Shown here: in pieces, positions 38,136 through 46,726 of the stretch
Position numbering within the stretch: the first letter of the stretch is position 1
Layout: each line of letters begins with the position of its first letter
Assembly: GCA_016865035.1 (NCBI GenBank)
Contig: CP018227.1
Span: 1,024,001 to 1,088,000, forward strand
Length of the DNA stretch: 64,000 bases
DNA from: Kordiimonadales bacterium IMCC3096
Lineage (GTDB): Bacteria > Pseudomonadota > Alphaproteobacteria > Minwuiales > Minwuiaceae
Direction: 5' to 3'
The notes under the pieces: generated by a model
What the model was told of the DNA's origin: nothing
The model's input: only the letters and a program-made list of their open reading frames with translations
Databases searched by the model: none
Program-made: the position numbers and the translations under genes

Positions 38136-39494
38136 TCAGTTCTTCTTCTGCGCGGCCTTGGCGGCGGCTTGTCTGACACGGAAATCTGCGGCCCAGCCGC
38201 CCTTCACCACCGGCTTCGCACGGGTCACCACCAGGGCATCCGCCGGTACATCCTTCGCAATGGTCGATCCGGCACCGACGATGGCCCCGTCGCCGATCTT
38301 CACCGGCGCCACCAGCGCACTGTTGGAACCGATGAAGGCCCCCGCACCAATGTCGGTGTGATATTTCATGAAGCCGTCGTAGTTGCAGGTGATGGTCCCG
38401 GCCCCGATGTTGGCCCCGGCACCGACGCGGGCATCGCCGACATAGGTCAGGTGATTGACCTTGGCCCCATCCTCGATCACCGCCTTCTTGACCTCGACGA
38501 AATTGCCGATCTTCGCCCCCTGGCGCACGTCCGCACCGGGACGCAGGCGGGCATAGGGTCCGATATCGGCCTTGGTCGCCACGGTCGCGCCCTCCAGATG
38601 GCTGAACGCCTTGATGCGGACATTGTCGGCCACCGTGACGCCGGGACCGAAGACCACATGCGGTTCGATCACCACGTCGCGGCCCAGCACGGTATCGGTG
38701 GAGAACCAGATGGTTTCCGGCGCGATCAGGGTGGCGCCATCGGCCATCGCGGCCTCCCGCAGGCGGCGCTGAGCCACGGCCTCCGCCTCCGCCAGCTTCA
38801 GCCGGCTGTCGACGCCCATGACCTCTTCCTCATCACCCTCGACCACGACACAGGCGCGCCCGTCACCGCGGGCAATGGCGACCACGTCGGTCAGGTAGAA
38901 CTCGTTCTGCGCATTGTTGCTGTCGATCCGCTCCAGCAGCGACAGGGCCACGCGACCGTCCAGCCCCATGATCCCGGCATTGCAGAGCGTGATCTGCTTC
39001 TGCGCCTCCGAGCAGTCCTTGAATTCGACGATTGCCTCAAGCTGCCCGTCGCCGGAGGTGACGAGACGCCCGTAGGCCGCCGGATCATCAGGACGGAAGC
39101 CCAGCACCGCGACCGCCGGGTCATCCGTGCCGGCCATGGCATCGACCATTGCCTGGATCGTGGCGGTGGTCAGCAGCGGCGTGTCCCCGAACAGCACCAG
39201 CACGGTGCCGTCGAAATCCTTCAGCGTCTCCCGCGCCGCCAGCACGGCATCGCCCGTGCCCCGCGCCGGACTCTGGATCGCTGTCTCGGCGGGCGCAACG
39301 GCGGCCGCCACATCATCATAGCCCGGGGCCACGACGGCGGTGGTCCGCGCAGGCTGCAGCGGGGCCAGCGCATCCAGGATGTGATTGATCATGGGCTTGC
39401 CCGCAACACGGTGCAGCACCTTCGGCAGATCGGACTTCATCCGCGTGCCCTTGCCCGCAGCCAGTACAATGGCCGCCAGAGATTTCGACCCCAT
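38136..39494 (-). CDS. glmU: bifunctional GlcN-1-P acetyltransferase / GlcNAc-1-P uridylyltransferase GlmU
   Basis: GlmU makes UDP-GlcNAc, the precursor of peptidoglycan and lipid A. The ATG at 39494 gives 452 aa starting MGSKSLAAIVLAAGKGTRMKS, with the nucleotidyltransferase motif LAAGKGTRM at about 11-19. The long upstream frame to 39716 has no family similarity. The C-terminal left-handed beta-helix (about 250-430) has the ANIGAGTITCNYDG motif and the catalytic-His region. With glmS 10 bases downstream it forms an amino-sugar operon. Confidence 0.97.
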   Translation of the reverse strand: MGSKSLAAIVLAAGKGTRMKSDLPKVLHRVAGKPMINHILDALAPLQPARTTAVVAPGYDDVAAAVAPAETAIQSPARGTGDAVLAARETLKDFDGTVLVLFGDTPLLTTATIQAMVDAMAGTDDPAVAVLGFRPDDPAAYGRLVTSGDGQLEAIVEFKDCSEAQKQITLCNAGIMGLDGRVALSLLERIDSNNAQNEFYLTDVVAIARGDGRACVVVEGDEEEVMGVDSRLKLAEAEAVAQRRLREAAMADGATLIAPETIWFSTDTVLGRDVVIEPHVVFGPGVTVADNVRIKAFSHLEGATVATKADIGPYARLRPGADVRQGAKIGNFVEVKKAVIEDGAKVNHLTYVGDARVGAGANIGAGTITCNYDGFMKYHTDIGAGAFIGSNSALVAPVKIGDGAIVGAGSTIAKDVPADALVVTRAKPVVKGGWAADFRVRQAAAKAAQKKN

Positions 39495-39661
39495 TCCGCA
39501 TTCCCTTCCCAAGTGCGCCCCGAACGTCTGGCGCACAGTGACAGTGCCACAGTCACACGACACACAACAATTCAAACGATGTTTCAGAGGTTTGCAGACA
39601 CCATGCCATTCCTGCTGTAAACCGCGCCCTTGATGTGAACAGAGCGGCGGGGCGGAGTGAA

Positions 39662-40339
39662 ATGACAGCAGACACGATTGTCTTCGATCTGGACGGCACC
39701 CTGATCGACAGCGCACCCGACCTCTATGGCACTGTCCGCTGGCTGCTGCGGCACGAGGGACGCGCGGATGTTTCCTTCGACCGGGTCAAGGACCTGATCG
39801 GCGATGGCGCGGGACCGATGATCCAGGGCAGCTTCCGCGATACGGGAACCCTGCCGGAAGGCGCCGGTTACGAGCGTCTGATGGGCCTGTTCCTCGACCA
39901 TTATCAGGCACATCTGGCGGACCTGAGCGAGCCCTATCCCGGGGCCATCTCGGCGGTGCTGCGGGCCAGGGCCCGTGGCGCGAAAGTCGCCGTCTGCACC
40001 AACAAGCGCTTCGAATTCGCGGACCGGCTGCTCGACCTGCTGGGCCTGAACCACCATTTCGACGCGGTCACCGGATCCGATACCTTCGCCTTCCGCAAAC
40101 CGGACGGGCGGCATCTGCTGGAAACCATCCGCCTGGCCGGGGGTGATGCGAAACGGGCCATCATGGTGGGTGATTCTGCAACGGATGTCGGTGCAGCCCG
40201 CAACGCCGGGGTGCCCGTCGTGGCCGTCACGTTCGGCTATGGCCGGGGGTCGGCGCACGACCTGGGCGCGGACGCGGTGATCGACCATTTCGACCAGCTG
40301 GATGCCGCCATCGCGCGGCTGAACGCAAACCGCGCCTGA
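39662..40339 (+). CDS. gph: phosphoglycolate phosphatase-like HAD hydrolase
   Basis: A 225-aa HAD-family phosphatase, most like Gph, which removes phosphate from 2-phosphoglycolate arising from DNA repair or oxygenase activity. The HAD motifs are clear: motif I FDLDGTLIDSAPDL (nucleophile Asp and acid Asp), motif II VCTNK with Thr, the motif III lysine in FRKPDGR, and motif IV MVGDSATDV. I prefer ATG 39662 to GTG 39635 because GGAG precedes it and homologues start just before FDLDG. The substrate is inferred from family membership only. Confidence 0.85.
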   Translation: MTADTIVFDLDGTLIDSAPDLYGTVRWLLRHEGRADVSFDRVKDLIGDGAGPMIQGSFRDTGTLPEGAGYERLMGLFLDHYQAHLADLSEPYPGAISAVLRARARGAKVAVCTNKRFEFADRLLDLLGLNHHFDAVTGSDTFAFRKPDGRHLLETIRLAGGDAKRAIMVGDSATDVGAARNAGVPVVAVTFGYGRGSAHDLGADAVIDHFDQLDAAIARLNANRA

Positions 40340-40412
40340 GCCGATTCCATCTTCTGACGGAATGCTCTAACCTCCCGCGCAGGAATTTCTGCGATGCGGG
40401 AGGATGCGCGCA

Positions 40413-41450
40413 ATGGACGTCGGTCTGATACTCGGCACGGGCGATGCCCACTACCGAATTGACATGGAGATGATCAAGGCGGCGGAGGCGATGGGCTATG
40501 ACTCCGTCTGGACGTCGGAAGCCTGGGGCGCGGACGCCATCTCCTCCGCCTCATGGATTCTCAGCCAGACCTCGAAGATCAAGGTCGGCACCGGCATCTG
40601 CCAGATGCAGGCCCGCTCCCCCGCGCTGATGAGCACCACGTCCCTGACCCTGCAGGCCCTGTCCGGCGGTCGTTTCATCCTCGGTCTCGGCCCGTCCGGC
40701 CCGCAGGTGATCGAGGGCTGGCACGGCGTGCCCTACGGCAAGCCGCTGGAACTGATCCGCGAGTATGTCTCCATCATGCGCAAGGTGATCGCGCGGGAGG
40801 AGCCGGTGACGCATGAGGGCACGCATTACCAGTTGCCCTACAACGGTCCCGGCGCCACCGGCCTCGGCAAGCCGCTGAAGACCATCCTGCGCCCCGAACA
40901 TCCGCTGAAGATCTATTCCGCCTCCATCTCGCCGGGCGGCATCCGCACCGCCGCCGAGGTCTGCGACGGGGTCATCCCGGTCTACATGGACCCGTCCAAC
41001 TATGACGCCATCGGCACCTACATCGACCAGGGCTTCGGCAAGACCGAGGGCAAGAGCCTGCAGAACTTCGACATCTGCCCCTTCGTCACCGTGGTCGTGA
41101 ATGACGACATCGAGGCGGCGCGGCGTCCGGTGAAGGAGAACATGGGCTTCTACATCGGCGGCATGGGCGCGAAGAAGAAAAACTACTACGCCGAATATGC
41201 CACCCGTCTGGGCTATGGCGAGGCCGCCTCCGCGATCCAGGACGCCTTCCTGTCCGGTCGCCGGGCCGAAGCCTTCTCGATGGTTCCCGATGAACTGGTG
41301 GACAGGGTCGCGCTGGTCGGCCCGGCCGGCCACATCCGCGAACAGCTCGCCGCCTGGAAACAGGCCGGCAAGGAGCGCAAGGTCAGCGCCATGCTCTGCC
41401 GCGCCACCTCGAAGGAAGCCCTGGAAATCCTGGCGAAGGAACTGTTCTAG
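40413..41450 (+). CDS. luciferase-like (LLM class) flavin-dependent oxidoreductase
   Basis: The 345-aa protein has the bacterial-luciferase TIM-barrel pattern: an initial strand, the AEAMGYDSVWTSEAWGADA segment (about residues 17-35), the IKVGTGICQM strand, LQALSGGRFILGLGPSGPQV and the C-terminal VALVGPAGHIREQL part. It resembles the F420/FMN-dependent LLM group used in oxidative degradation; the cofactor and substrate cannot be told. The ATG at 40413 is favoured because GGGAGG is nine bases away, whereas it abuts the ATG at 40404. Confidence 0.8.
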   Translation: MDVGLILGTGDAHYRIDMEMIKAAEAMGYDSVWTSEAWGADAISSASWILSQTSKIKVGTGICQMQARSPALMSTTSLTLQALSGGRFILGLGPSGPQVIEGWHGVPYGKPLELIREYVSIMRKVIAREEPVTHEGTHYQLPYNGPGATGLGKPLKTILRPEHPLKIYSASISPGGIRTAAEVCDGVIPVYMDPSNYDAIGTYIDQGFGKTEGKSLQNFDICPFVTVVVNDDIEAARRPVKENMGFYIGGMGAKKKNYYAEYATRLGYGEAASAIQDAFLSGRRAEAFSMVPDELVDRVALVGPAGHIREQLAAWKQAGKERKVSAMLCRATSKEALEILAKELF

Positions 41451-41457
41451 GGAGATT

Positions 41458-41499
41458 GCGGCCCGCTGAAAGTGCGCCCCGGCACCTTCAGCGGGCCGC
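41458..41499. terminator. long bidirectional hairpin between convergent genes
   Basis: GCGGCCCGCTGAA and TTCAGCGGGCCGC are perfectly complementary (13 bp), with an inner GTGC/GCAC stem. It starts 8 bases after the LLM stop and ends 6 bases before the stop of the convergent membrane-protein gene. There is no T-run, so it may be a terminator helper or an mRNA 3' protector. Confidence 0.6.
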
Positions 41500-41505
41500 C
41501 CCCTC

Positions 41506-42468
41506 TCACTCGGTCCACATGATCTCGATGAACCAGAGTGCCCCTCCGATGCCGAGCAGGGTGACGATCTTGAGGACGGCGGAGACCAGGCCCAGGGTGC
41601 CGACGACGGTCTCGACCACGGATTTCTCCTCCGTGGAGATGCGCAGCGGCATCAGGGCACAGGTCACGGCCATGATGGCAACGATGCCGCCGATCGACGG
41701 CGGCGTGTGATCGATGTTGAGGCCCAGGTGCTTCTTCACGATCTGCTTGGCGTTCTGCAGCAGTTCGGTGGCCTCCGCCTGTCTGGCGCTGAGGTAGCCC
41801 TGCTGACCGACATCCTGCACCAGCGCGCGGAAACCGGGATCGGTGATCAGGGCCCGCGCCAGCCGCTCCAGCTGCTCCAGCGACAGTGCCTGCAGCAGGA
41901 AGACCGACTGCTCCGCCTCCACAACCACATTGATGCACTCCAGCAGCTTGAAGGCGCGCGGCTTGCTGCCTGTCTCCACCAGCATGGCGGACGTGTAGTC
42001 GAGGCAGTGATCATTGATGACATGAAACAACTGGCTGCGGCGCGGCGCGCCGCTGGTCTCGCCGGCACGGAAGCGTACGTCCCGGGTGCCGTCGGCACTG
42101 TCGAGATAGCCGCACCCGGCAAGGCAGGCGGCAATGGAGAAATGGCCCTCATCCTGGTCGATGACACGGAAGAGCTGGCTGCCATCACTGGTGTGCGGGC
42201 CCACCACCACCTCGCCTGACTGCCGCTCCACCCCCAGGAAGGGCCGGTCGGCGGCATCCTTTCGCAAGGTCAGTATCCGATGATATGATTCATCCACAGG
42301 TACGAAGACGAAGCGCTGGTCTGCACCGCCATTGCCCTGCCACATCGTCAGACTGAAGGTATCGTGGTTGTCGGGACGCAGGGACAGGAAGTCGGATTTT
42401 CCGGGTGAGGCAATCTCGCAGCTTCTGAGCAACATTCGGTTCACGGCCTTCTCTGTGACGGAGAACAT
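41506..42468 (-). CDS. unrecognised protein: beta-trefoil-like repeats plus two membrane helices
   Basis: I do not recognise this 320-aa protein. The N-terminal half contains three imperfect repeats of about 40-45 residues (about 26-58, 65-105, 109-153). Each ends in a Gln-x-Phe-x-Val motif: DQRFVFV, SQLFRVI, SQLFHVI. That is the spacing of ricin-type beta-trefoil (Q-x-W/F) domains that bind sugars or other ligands. Residues about 180-250 are helical. Two hydrophobic segments follow (about 258-276 and 288-316) with a short loop containing STEEKS. No signal peptide is seen, so the trefoil would be cytosolic if the helices are the only anchors. It is divergent from the AraC-type gene (74-base gap). 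Confidence 0.75.
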   Translation of the reverse strand: MFSVTEKAVNRMLLRSCEIASPGKSDFLSLRPDNHDTFSLTMWQGNGGADQRFVFVPVDESYHRILTLRKDAADRPFLGVERQSGEVVVGPHTSDGSQLFRVIDQDEGHFSIAACLAGCGYLDSADGTRDVRFRAGETSGAPRRSQLFHVINDHCLDYTSAMLVETGSKPRAFKLLECINVVVEAEQSVFLLQALSLEQLERLARALITDPGFRALVQDVGQQGYLSARQAEATELLQNAKQIVKKHLGLNIDHTPPSIGGIVAIMAVTCALMPLRISTEEKSVVETVVGTLGLVSAVLKIVTLLGIGGALWFIEIMWTE

Positions 42469-42542
42469 TCATCCAAGGCTAGCCCGCGCGATATTGTCGC
42501 GCCCGATCATGTGTCCCGGATATTCGACAGGGAGTGGAGCCG

Positions 42543-43634
42543 ATGCTGGGAGGAGACGCGACAGGTTCAGGCGCTGACCTTTCACCGTCGAACCGCAAGG
42601 GGTTCGCGCCGGAGGCGCTGTTCGACGTCGGCAATGTCGAAACACGTGACCAGTTCGGCATCTGGAAGGAGAGTATTGCCGTCATCTTCGATGTCGATGC
42701 CCCGCGCAGCGCCTTGCAGGACGGTTTCGAGGCGCGCATCCACGCGACCATGCTGGGGCCGATGATGCTCGCCCGCTGCCAGACGCGGGCGCAGATGTTC
42801 ACCCGTGGTGCAGGGCGGATCAGCCAGGACGGCCTGGATCACTACATGATCCAGTTCTTCGAGACAGGCGCGCAAAGGATAGTCGCGGGATCCCTGGAGA
42901 TCGATCATCCGGCCGCCACGATGCTGGTCTACGACCTTGCCCGTGAAATGCACGCGACCACGGATACCTTCAGCAACCTCTCCCTGATCATCCCACGGGA
43001 ATTGCTTTCGGAGCGGCTGATCGCCCCCGACGACCAGCACATGCGCCACTTCACCCGCCAGCAACCGACGGTCGCCATCCTCTGGGACTTCCTCCGCGGT
43101 GCGATGAGTCACGCCGGAAAGATGTCCCTTTCCGAAGCCGAGAACCTGGGCGCGGCGGCGCTGACGCTGGTCGCGGCCTGCCTGAACGCGGCGCATGACG
43201 AGAACCTGCCACAGGAGCAGTTGCGCAACCTTGGCCGGATGACGGCGGTCCGGCGGCTGATCCAGACGCATCTCGCGGAACCCGACCTGACCCCCGAGTG
43301 GCTGGCCGCAGAGGCCGGCATGTCACGCACGGTGCTGTACCGGATGTTCGAGCCGATGGGCGGCATCGCGGGCTATATCCGGGAGGCGCGAATGCGCCGC
43401 GCGCTGCAGCAGTTGCTGAGCCCGCAGCACCAGCACAGGTCCCTGCTGGAGATCGCCCTGATGCATGGCTATGGCAGCGACACGGCGTTCGGCCGGGCCT
43501 TCAAGAAGCGGTTCGGCATCACCCCCAGCGAAGTCCGCGACGGCCAGATGCCCGGTCCCGGCCATGCGGGGCCGATCGACCACGACCGGCTGGACCGGCA
43601 GTACGAGGGGTGGCTGACCTACCTCGCCAGTTGA
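42543..43634 (+). CDS. AraC family transcriptional regulator
   Basis: The 363-aa protein has a degenerate N-terminal sensor domain (about residues 30-215) of the AraC-binding-like type. A C-terminal AraC DNA-binding domain follows (about 240-345) with two helix-turn-helix units: LTPEWLAAEAGMSRTVLYRMF and SLLEIALMHGYGSDTAFGRAFKKRFG. FGRAFKKRFGITPSEVR is the family signature. ATG 42543 has GGGAG eight bases upstream. It is divergent from the trefoil membrane protein and its 3' end overlaps that of the convergent amine oxidase gene by 16 bases. The divergent arrangement suggests it may control the trefoil gene. Confidence 0.88.
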   Translation: MLGGDATGSGADLSPSNRKGFAPEALFDVGNVETRDQFGIWKESIAVIFDVDAPRSALQDGFEARIHATMLGPMMLARCQTRAQMFTRGAGRISQDGLDHYMIQFFETGAQRIVAGSLEIDHPAATMLVYDLAREMHATTDTFSNLSLIIPRELLSERLIAPDDQHMRHFTRQQPTVAILWDFLRGAMSHAGKMSLSEAENLGAAALTLVAACLNAAHDENLPQEQLRNLGRMTAVRRLIQTHLAEPDLTPEWLAAEAGMSRTVLYRMFEPMGGIAGYIREARMRRALQQLLSPQHQHRSLLEIALMHGYGSDTAFGRAFKKRFGITPSEVRDGQMPGPGHAGPIDHDRLDRQYEGWLTYLAS

Positions 43635-44974
43635 TCAAGTATGCGCCGGGCGACGTGGCGACCACTCAGCAAGGCGCCATGTGTGGTGCCGCGATGCCGC
43701 CAGCTGGTATGTTCACCCGCCAGGTGCAGGGCGACTCCGATCGGCTTCGCCAGCATGTGCCAGTCATCCATGCTGCTGTCCCGGTGACTGAAGGAATAGG
43801 CCCCGAGCGCGTGCGGTTCCCGGGACCAGCGTGTCGCCATGATCTGCAGCGGTTCGGGCACAGCTGACCCGAAGGCACCACGCAGCACCTGCATCACATC
43901 AGCGGTCATTTCCTCATCCGTCATGGCCTCGGCGATTGCCGGATATGACCCTACGGAAATCGCGATCAGGATATTCCGGGATGAGAAGGTGCGGGCGTTC
44001 ATGAACCAGCACCAACGACCCGGTGGATCCGTCACGATGCCGAAATACTGCGTCCCGACAGGCCAGAACGGCGCGGCAAACCTCAGCGCGATCCGGGTCA
44101 CGTTTCCCATGCCCATCCGCGCAATCGCAGACCGGTGGCCATCTGGCAGAGGCGGCTCGAAACCTATCCGGCCCTGTTTCAGAATGCCCAGTGGAACGGT
44201 GCAAACGACCTGGCGCGCGCGCCATGTCCGGTCTCCCGCCCGGACCTCGACCCCGGCACCGCCGGGCAGCAGGCGTATCGCGTCCACCGGCGTCCGGAAG
44301 GCGATATCGAGGCCCCGGCGCAGGGGGTCGAGAAGGCGGTCGTAGCCCCCATTCACGATCACATCTGCCCCGTCGAACTCTGCGCCCTCATCGAAGTCAC
44401 TGGCCGAAAGCAGATGCAGCGGGCCTCCCTGATCGAACTCGGTAAAGGCTGACCCCATCCAGCGAAGCAGGGGCTGATCCAATGCCCCGGGCGCGACATC
44501 ATGGATCACGTCCGCCAGTCCCGCACCTGGCTCCGCGACTGCATCAACGGCGTCGATGATGTCCTGCAACCGGTCCTCCGTCGCCTCCACTTCCTGACCG
44601 GGAACAATGGAACCGTCCGCAGTGCGCACCTCCAGACTGTCGTCATCGGTGACGAATGTCTCGCTGCCGGTCGCCGTGACCAGCCTGCTCAGCGGATTGC
44701 CATCCGGGCCATGAATCCAGCCCGCACCAGCCTCCAGCGGAATACCCATGCTGCGGTCTGTCCGGATGCGCCCGCCGATTCGCCCGGATGCCTCCAGAAC
44801 CACGACATCAATTCCGCTCCGGTGGAGCATTCGTGCTGCGGTCAGTCCGGCAATCCCGGCACCAATGACAATCACGGACCTGTCGGCACCCACAGCCATC
44901 GACGACCCCGAACCGGTACCGGCCATCGCCGCCGTGGCCGCCAAGCCACCCAATGCGCGCCGCCGTGAGATCAT
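43619..44974 (-). CDS. flavin monoamine oxidase family protein, Tat-exported
   Basis: The 451-aa protein (ATG 44974, GGAGAAGG upstream) starts with a twin-arginine signal: MISRRRALGGLAATAAMAG. The FAD-binding Rossmann motif follows (VIGAGIAGLTAARML, about 37-50), then EASGRIGGRIRT (about 61-72). At the C-terminus the FAD-contacting LAGEHTSWRHRGTTHGALLSG segment is intact. This is the amine oxidase/polyamine oxidase architecture. The oxidised amine is unknown. The Tat signal implies folding with FAD before export to the periplasm. It is divergent from arsR (130-base gap) and convergent with the AraC gene. Confidence 0.88.
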   Translation of the reverse strand: MISRRRALGGLAATAAMAGTGSGSSMAVGADRSVIVIGAGIAGLTAARMLHRSGIDVVVLEASGRIGGRIRTDRSMGIPLEAGAGWIHGPDGNPLSRLVTATGSETFVTDDDSLEVRTADGSIVPGQEVEATEDRLQDIIDAVDAVAEPGAGLADVIHDVAPGALDQPLLRWMGSAFTEFDQGGPLHLLSASDFDEGAEFDGADVIVNGGYDRLLDPLRRGLDIAFRTPVDAIRLLPGGAGVEVRAGDRTWRARQVVCTVPLGILKQGRIGFEPPLPDGHRSAIARMGMGNVTRIALRFAAPFWPVGTQYFGIVTDPPGRWCWFMNARTFSSRNILIAISVGSYPAIAEAMTDEEMTADVMQVLRGAFGSAVPEPLQIMATRWSREPHALGAYSFSHRDSSMDDWHMLAKPIGVALHLAGEHTSWRHRGTTHGALLSGRHVARRILDQLAR

Positions 44975-45069
44975 TGCGGGACCTTCTCCGGAAAGTTCAT
45001 GCGTCCGGGGCAGGATCGCCGCCGGTGTTGCAGGCAGAGGATATCGCATTGCCCGCCACCAGGAACCGC

Positions 45070-45105
45070 TTGACGCGCGCCTCATTATCTATATATCTAG
45101 AAACA
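45070..45105 (+). promoter_or_regulatory. promoter of arsR-arsI, probably leaderless start
   Basis: TTGACG (45070-45075) and TATATC (45092-45097) are 16 bases apart. Transcription would start at about 45104-45105, the A of the ATG itself, and no Shine-Dalgarno sequence precedes that ATG. The AT-rich stretch between and after the boxes (ATTATCTATATATCTAGA) contains short inverted repeats that could be the ArsR operator. Confidence 0.5.
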
Positions 45106-45440
45106 TGGATAACGAGATAGCAGCAGAAGCCTTCGGGGCGATGGGTCATCCCAGCAGGATCCAGATCCTGCGCTATCTGGTGGAACGCGGACGCGACGGT
45201 GCCGATGCCTCCACCATGGTGCGGGAACTGGAGATCGCCTGGACGACGCTCAGCCATCACCTCGACCACCTGAAACGGGCAGCTCTGATCACGGCCACCC
45301 GCGACGGGCGCCGGATGGTGCATCGGGCGGAGTTCCCGAAGGTCGCGCTGCTCTCAAGCTTCCTGATGCAGAATTGCTGCGCCCGAGAGGAGAAGACGGA
45401 TGAAACGCCTGCACGTGCATATCGCGGTTTCGGATCTTGA
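45105..45440 (+). CDS. arsR: ArsR family metalloregulator with C-terminal Cys-Cys pair
   Basis: A 111-aa winged-helix repressor. Residues about 5-85 form the ArsR fold (AFGAMGHPSRIQILRYLVERG; recognition helix around TTLSHHLDHLKRAALI). The vicinal cysteines Cys91-Cys92 near the C-terminus follow the DNA-binding domain, as in the group of ArsR proteins that bind trivalent or methylated arsenicals with a C-terminal pair. The classical ELCVCDL site of E. coli ArsR is absent. The longer open frame upstream has no support. Its 3' end overlaps arsI by 41 bases. Confidence 0.85.
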   Translation: MDNEIAAEAFGAMGHPSRIQILRYLVERGRDGADASTMVRELEIAWTTLSHHLDHLKRAALITATRDGRRMVHRAEFPKVALLSSFLMQNCCAREEKTDETPARAYRGFGS

Positions 45441-45837
45441 GCGGTCCAAGACCTTCTACTCGACCATGTTCGATGTCGCGCCGACAGTGGAGAAGCACGA
45501 CTACGCCAAGTGGATGCTGGATGATCCGGCAGTGAACTTTGCGATCTCCACCCGCGCCGGACGCAGCGAAGGGCTGGATCATCTGGGCCTGCAGGTCGAT
45601 ACGGACGCCGAAGTCGAAGAGATCGAGGCGCGCATGGCTGCTGCGGAAGAGATGGTTGCCCCGCAGCGCGATGCTGCCTGCTGCTACGCCAAGGGCAACA
45701 AGTCCTGGTCACGCGATCCCGCCGGTGTCCCGTGGGAAACCTTCCACACCATGGCGGAGATCCAGTTCTACGGCTCCGACCACCAGCCGCTGGACGAGGT
45801 CGAGAAACCGGCCTCCGGCGGCGCCTGCTGCGGCTGA
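45400..45837 (+). CDS. arsI: ArsI/CadI family dioxygenase (C-As lyase-like)
   Basis: ArsI is an Fe(II)-dependent VOC-fold enzyme that cleaves the carbon-arsenic bond of methyl- and aryl-arsenite. The 145-aa protein has the VOC fold with likely metal ligands His7 (HVHIAV), His61 (GLDHLGLQ) and Glu113 (PWETF). The vicinal pair Cys94-Cys95 in AACCYAKGNKSW is thought to bind the trivalent arsenical. The tail ends with another Cys-Cys. ATG 45400 has a good GAGGAG site. The pairing with arsR supports arsenic over cadmium, but CadI remains an alternative. Confidence 0.85.
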   Translation: MKRLHVHIAVSDLERSKTFYSTMFDVAPTVEKHDYAKWMLDDPAVNFAISTRAGRSEGLDHLGLQVDTDAEVEEIEARMAAAEEMVAPQRDAACCYAKGNKSWSRDPAGVPWETFHTMAEIQFYGSDHQPLDEVEKPASGGACCG

Positions 45838-45914
45838 TCCGACAGACCGGACTTGCCACTCCTCCCCTATCGCCTAGGCTGCGGCCCGGGAGAGACACAG
45901 GGGAGGAGACGGCA

Positions 45915-46709
45915 ATGGCCGATACTGAGGAAAATCCGGTACGTGTGGAGATGGATGGCGCGGTCTGCCGCATCACCATCGACCGGCCGGAACGCCGCAA
46001 CGCACTGAATGACCGGGTGACGGGCGGCATCGCCGCGGGACTGGCCAGCGCACAGGCTGACCCGGCGATTCGCGCGGTCGTGCTGACCGGTGCCGGGGAC
46101 CGTGTATTCTGCGCCGGGGGCGACCTTTCCCCACAGCCGGACGGCAGCCCCTTCGCCACCGATCCGGCGCGTCCGCAACTGCAGCTGACGGAAATGTTCC
46201 GCGCCTTCGAGACCTGCACCCTGCCCGTGATCGCGCGGGTGAATGGTCATGCACTGGGCGGCGGCTTCGGCCTGGTCTGCGTCGCCGACCTGGCGGTGGG
46301 TGTCGAAGGCGCGCGCCTCGGCACGCCGGAAGTCGGCGTCGGTCTGTTTCCCATGACCATCCTGCCCTACATGCTGCGCGTCCTGCCCCGCCGCAAGGTG
46401 ATGGAACTCTGCATGCGCGGCACCCCGTGGAGCGCGGAGCGCGCCGCAGCGGAGGGTGTCCTCAATGCCGTCGCGCCGCCAGGCGAACTGGACAAGGTGC
46501 TGGACGAGATGCTCGCCGACATCACCAGCCGCTCCCCCACCGCGATGCGGCTGGGCAAGCTGGCGCTGCACGCCGTGCAGGACATGCCGATCCACGAGGC
46601 GCAGCAGTACACGCAACTGATGCTACCGGTCATGGCCGGCACCGAAGACGCCAAGGAAGGTTTCCGCGCGTTTCAGGAGAAGCGCAAGCCCGACTGGCCG
46701 AACGGCTGA
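45915..46709 (+). CDS. enoyl-CoA hydratase/isomerase family protein
   Basis: A 264-aa crotonase-fold protein. The ATG at 45915 follows GGGAGGAG; the longer frame overlaps arsI. Motifs: RPERRNALNDRV (about 25-36), the oxyanion-hole segment FCAGGDLSPQ, and NGHALGGGFGLVCVADLAV with the second oxyanion glycine. The usual catalytic Glu of true hydratases (in the xxEVxxG region) is present as GTPEVGVGLFP. Reaction specificity cannot be told. The gene lies 77 bases after arsI on the same strand but has its own ribosome site and is followed by a REP-like palindrome. Confidence 0.85.
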   Translation: MADTEENPVRVEMDGAVCRITIDRPERRNALNDRVTGGIAAGLASAQADPAIRAVVLTGAGDRVFCAGGDLSPQPDGSPFATDPARPQLQLTEMFRAFETCTLPVIARVNGHALGGGFGLVCVADLAVGVEGARLGTPEVGVGLFPMTILPYMLRVLPRRKVMELCMRGTPWSAERAAAEGVLNAVAPPGELDKVLDEMLADITSRSPTAMRLGKLALHAVQDMPIHEAQQYTQLMLPVMAGTEDAKEGFRAFQEKRKPDWPNG

Positions 46710-46726
46710 GGGGAATCATTTGCGGT

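Noticed and set aside
44748-45440. A 230-residue ArsR with an extra N-terminal domain
   Set aside because: The extension is the reverse frame of the amine oxidase 5' end; a promoter lies between it and ATG 45105.
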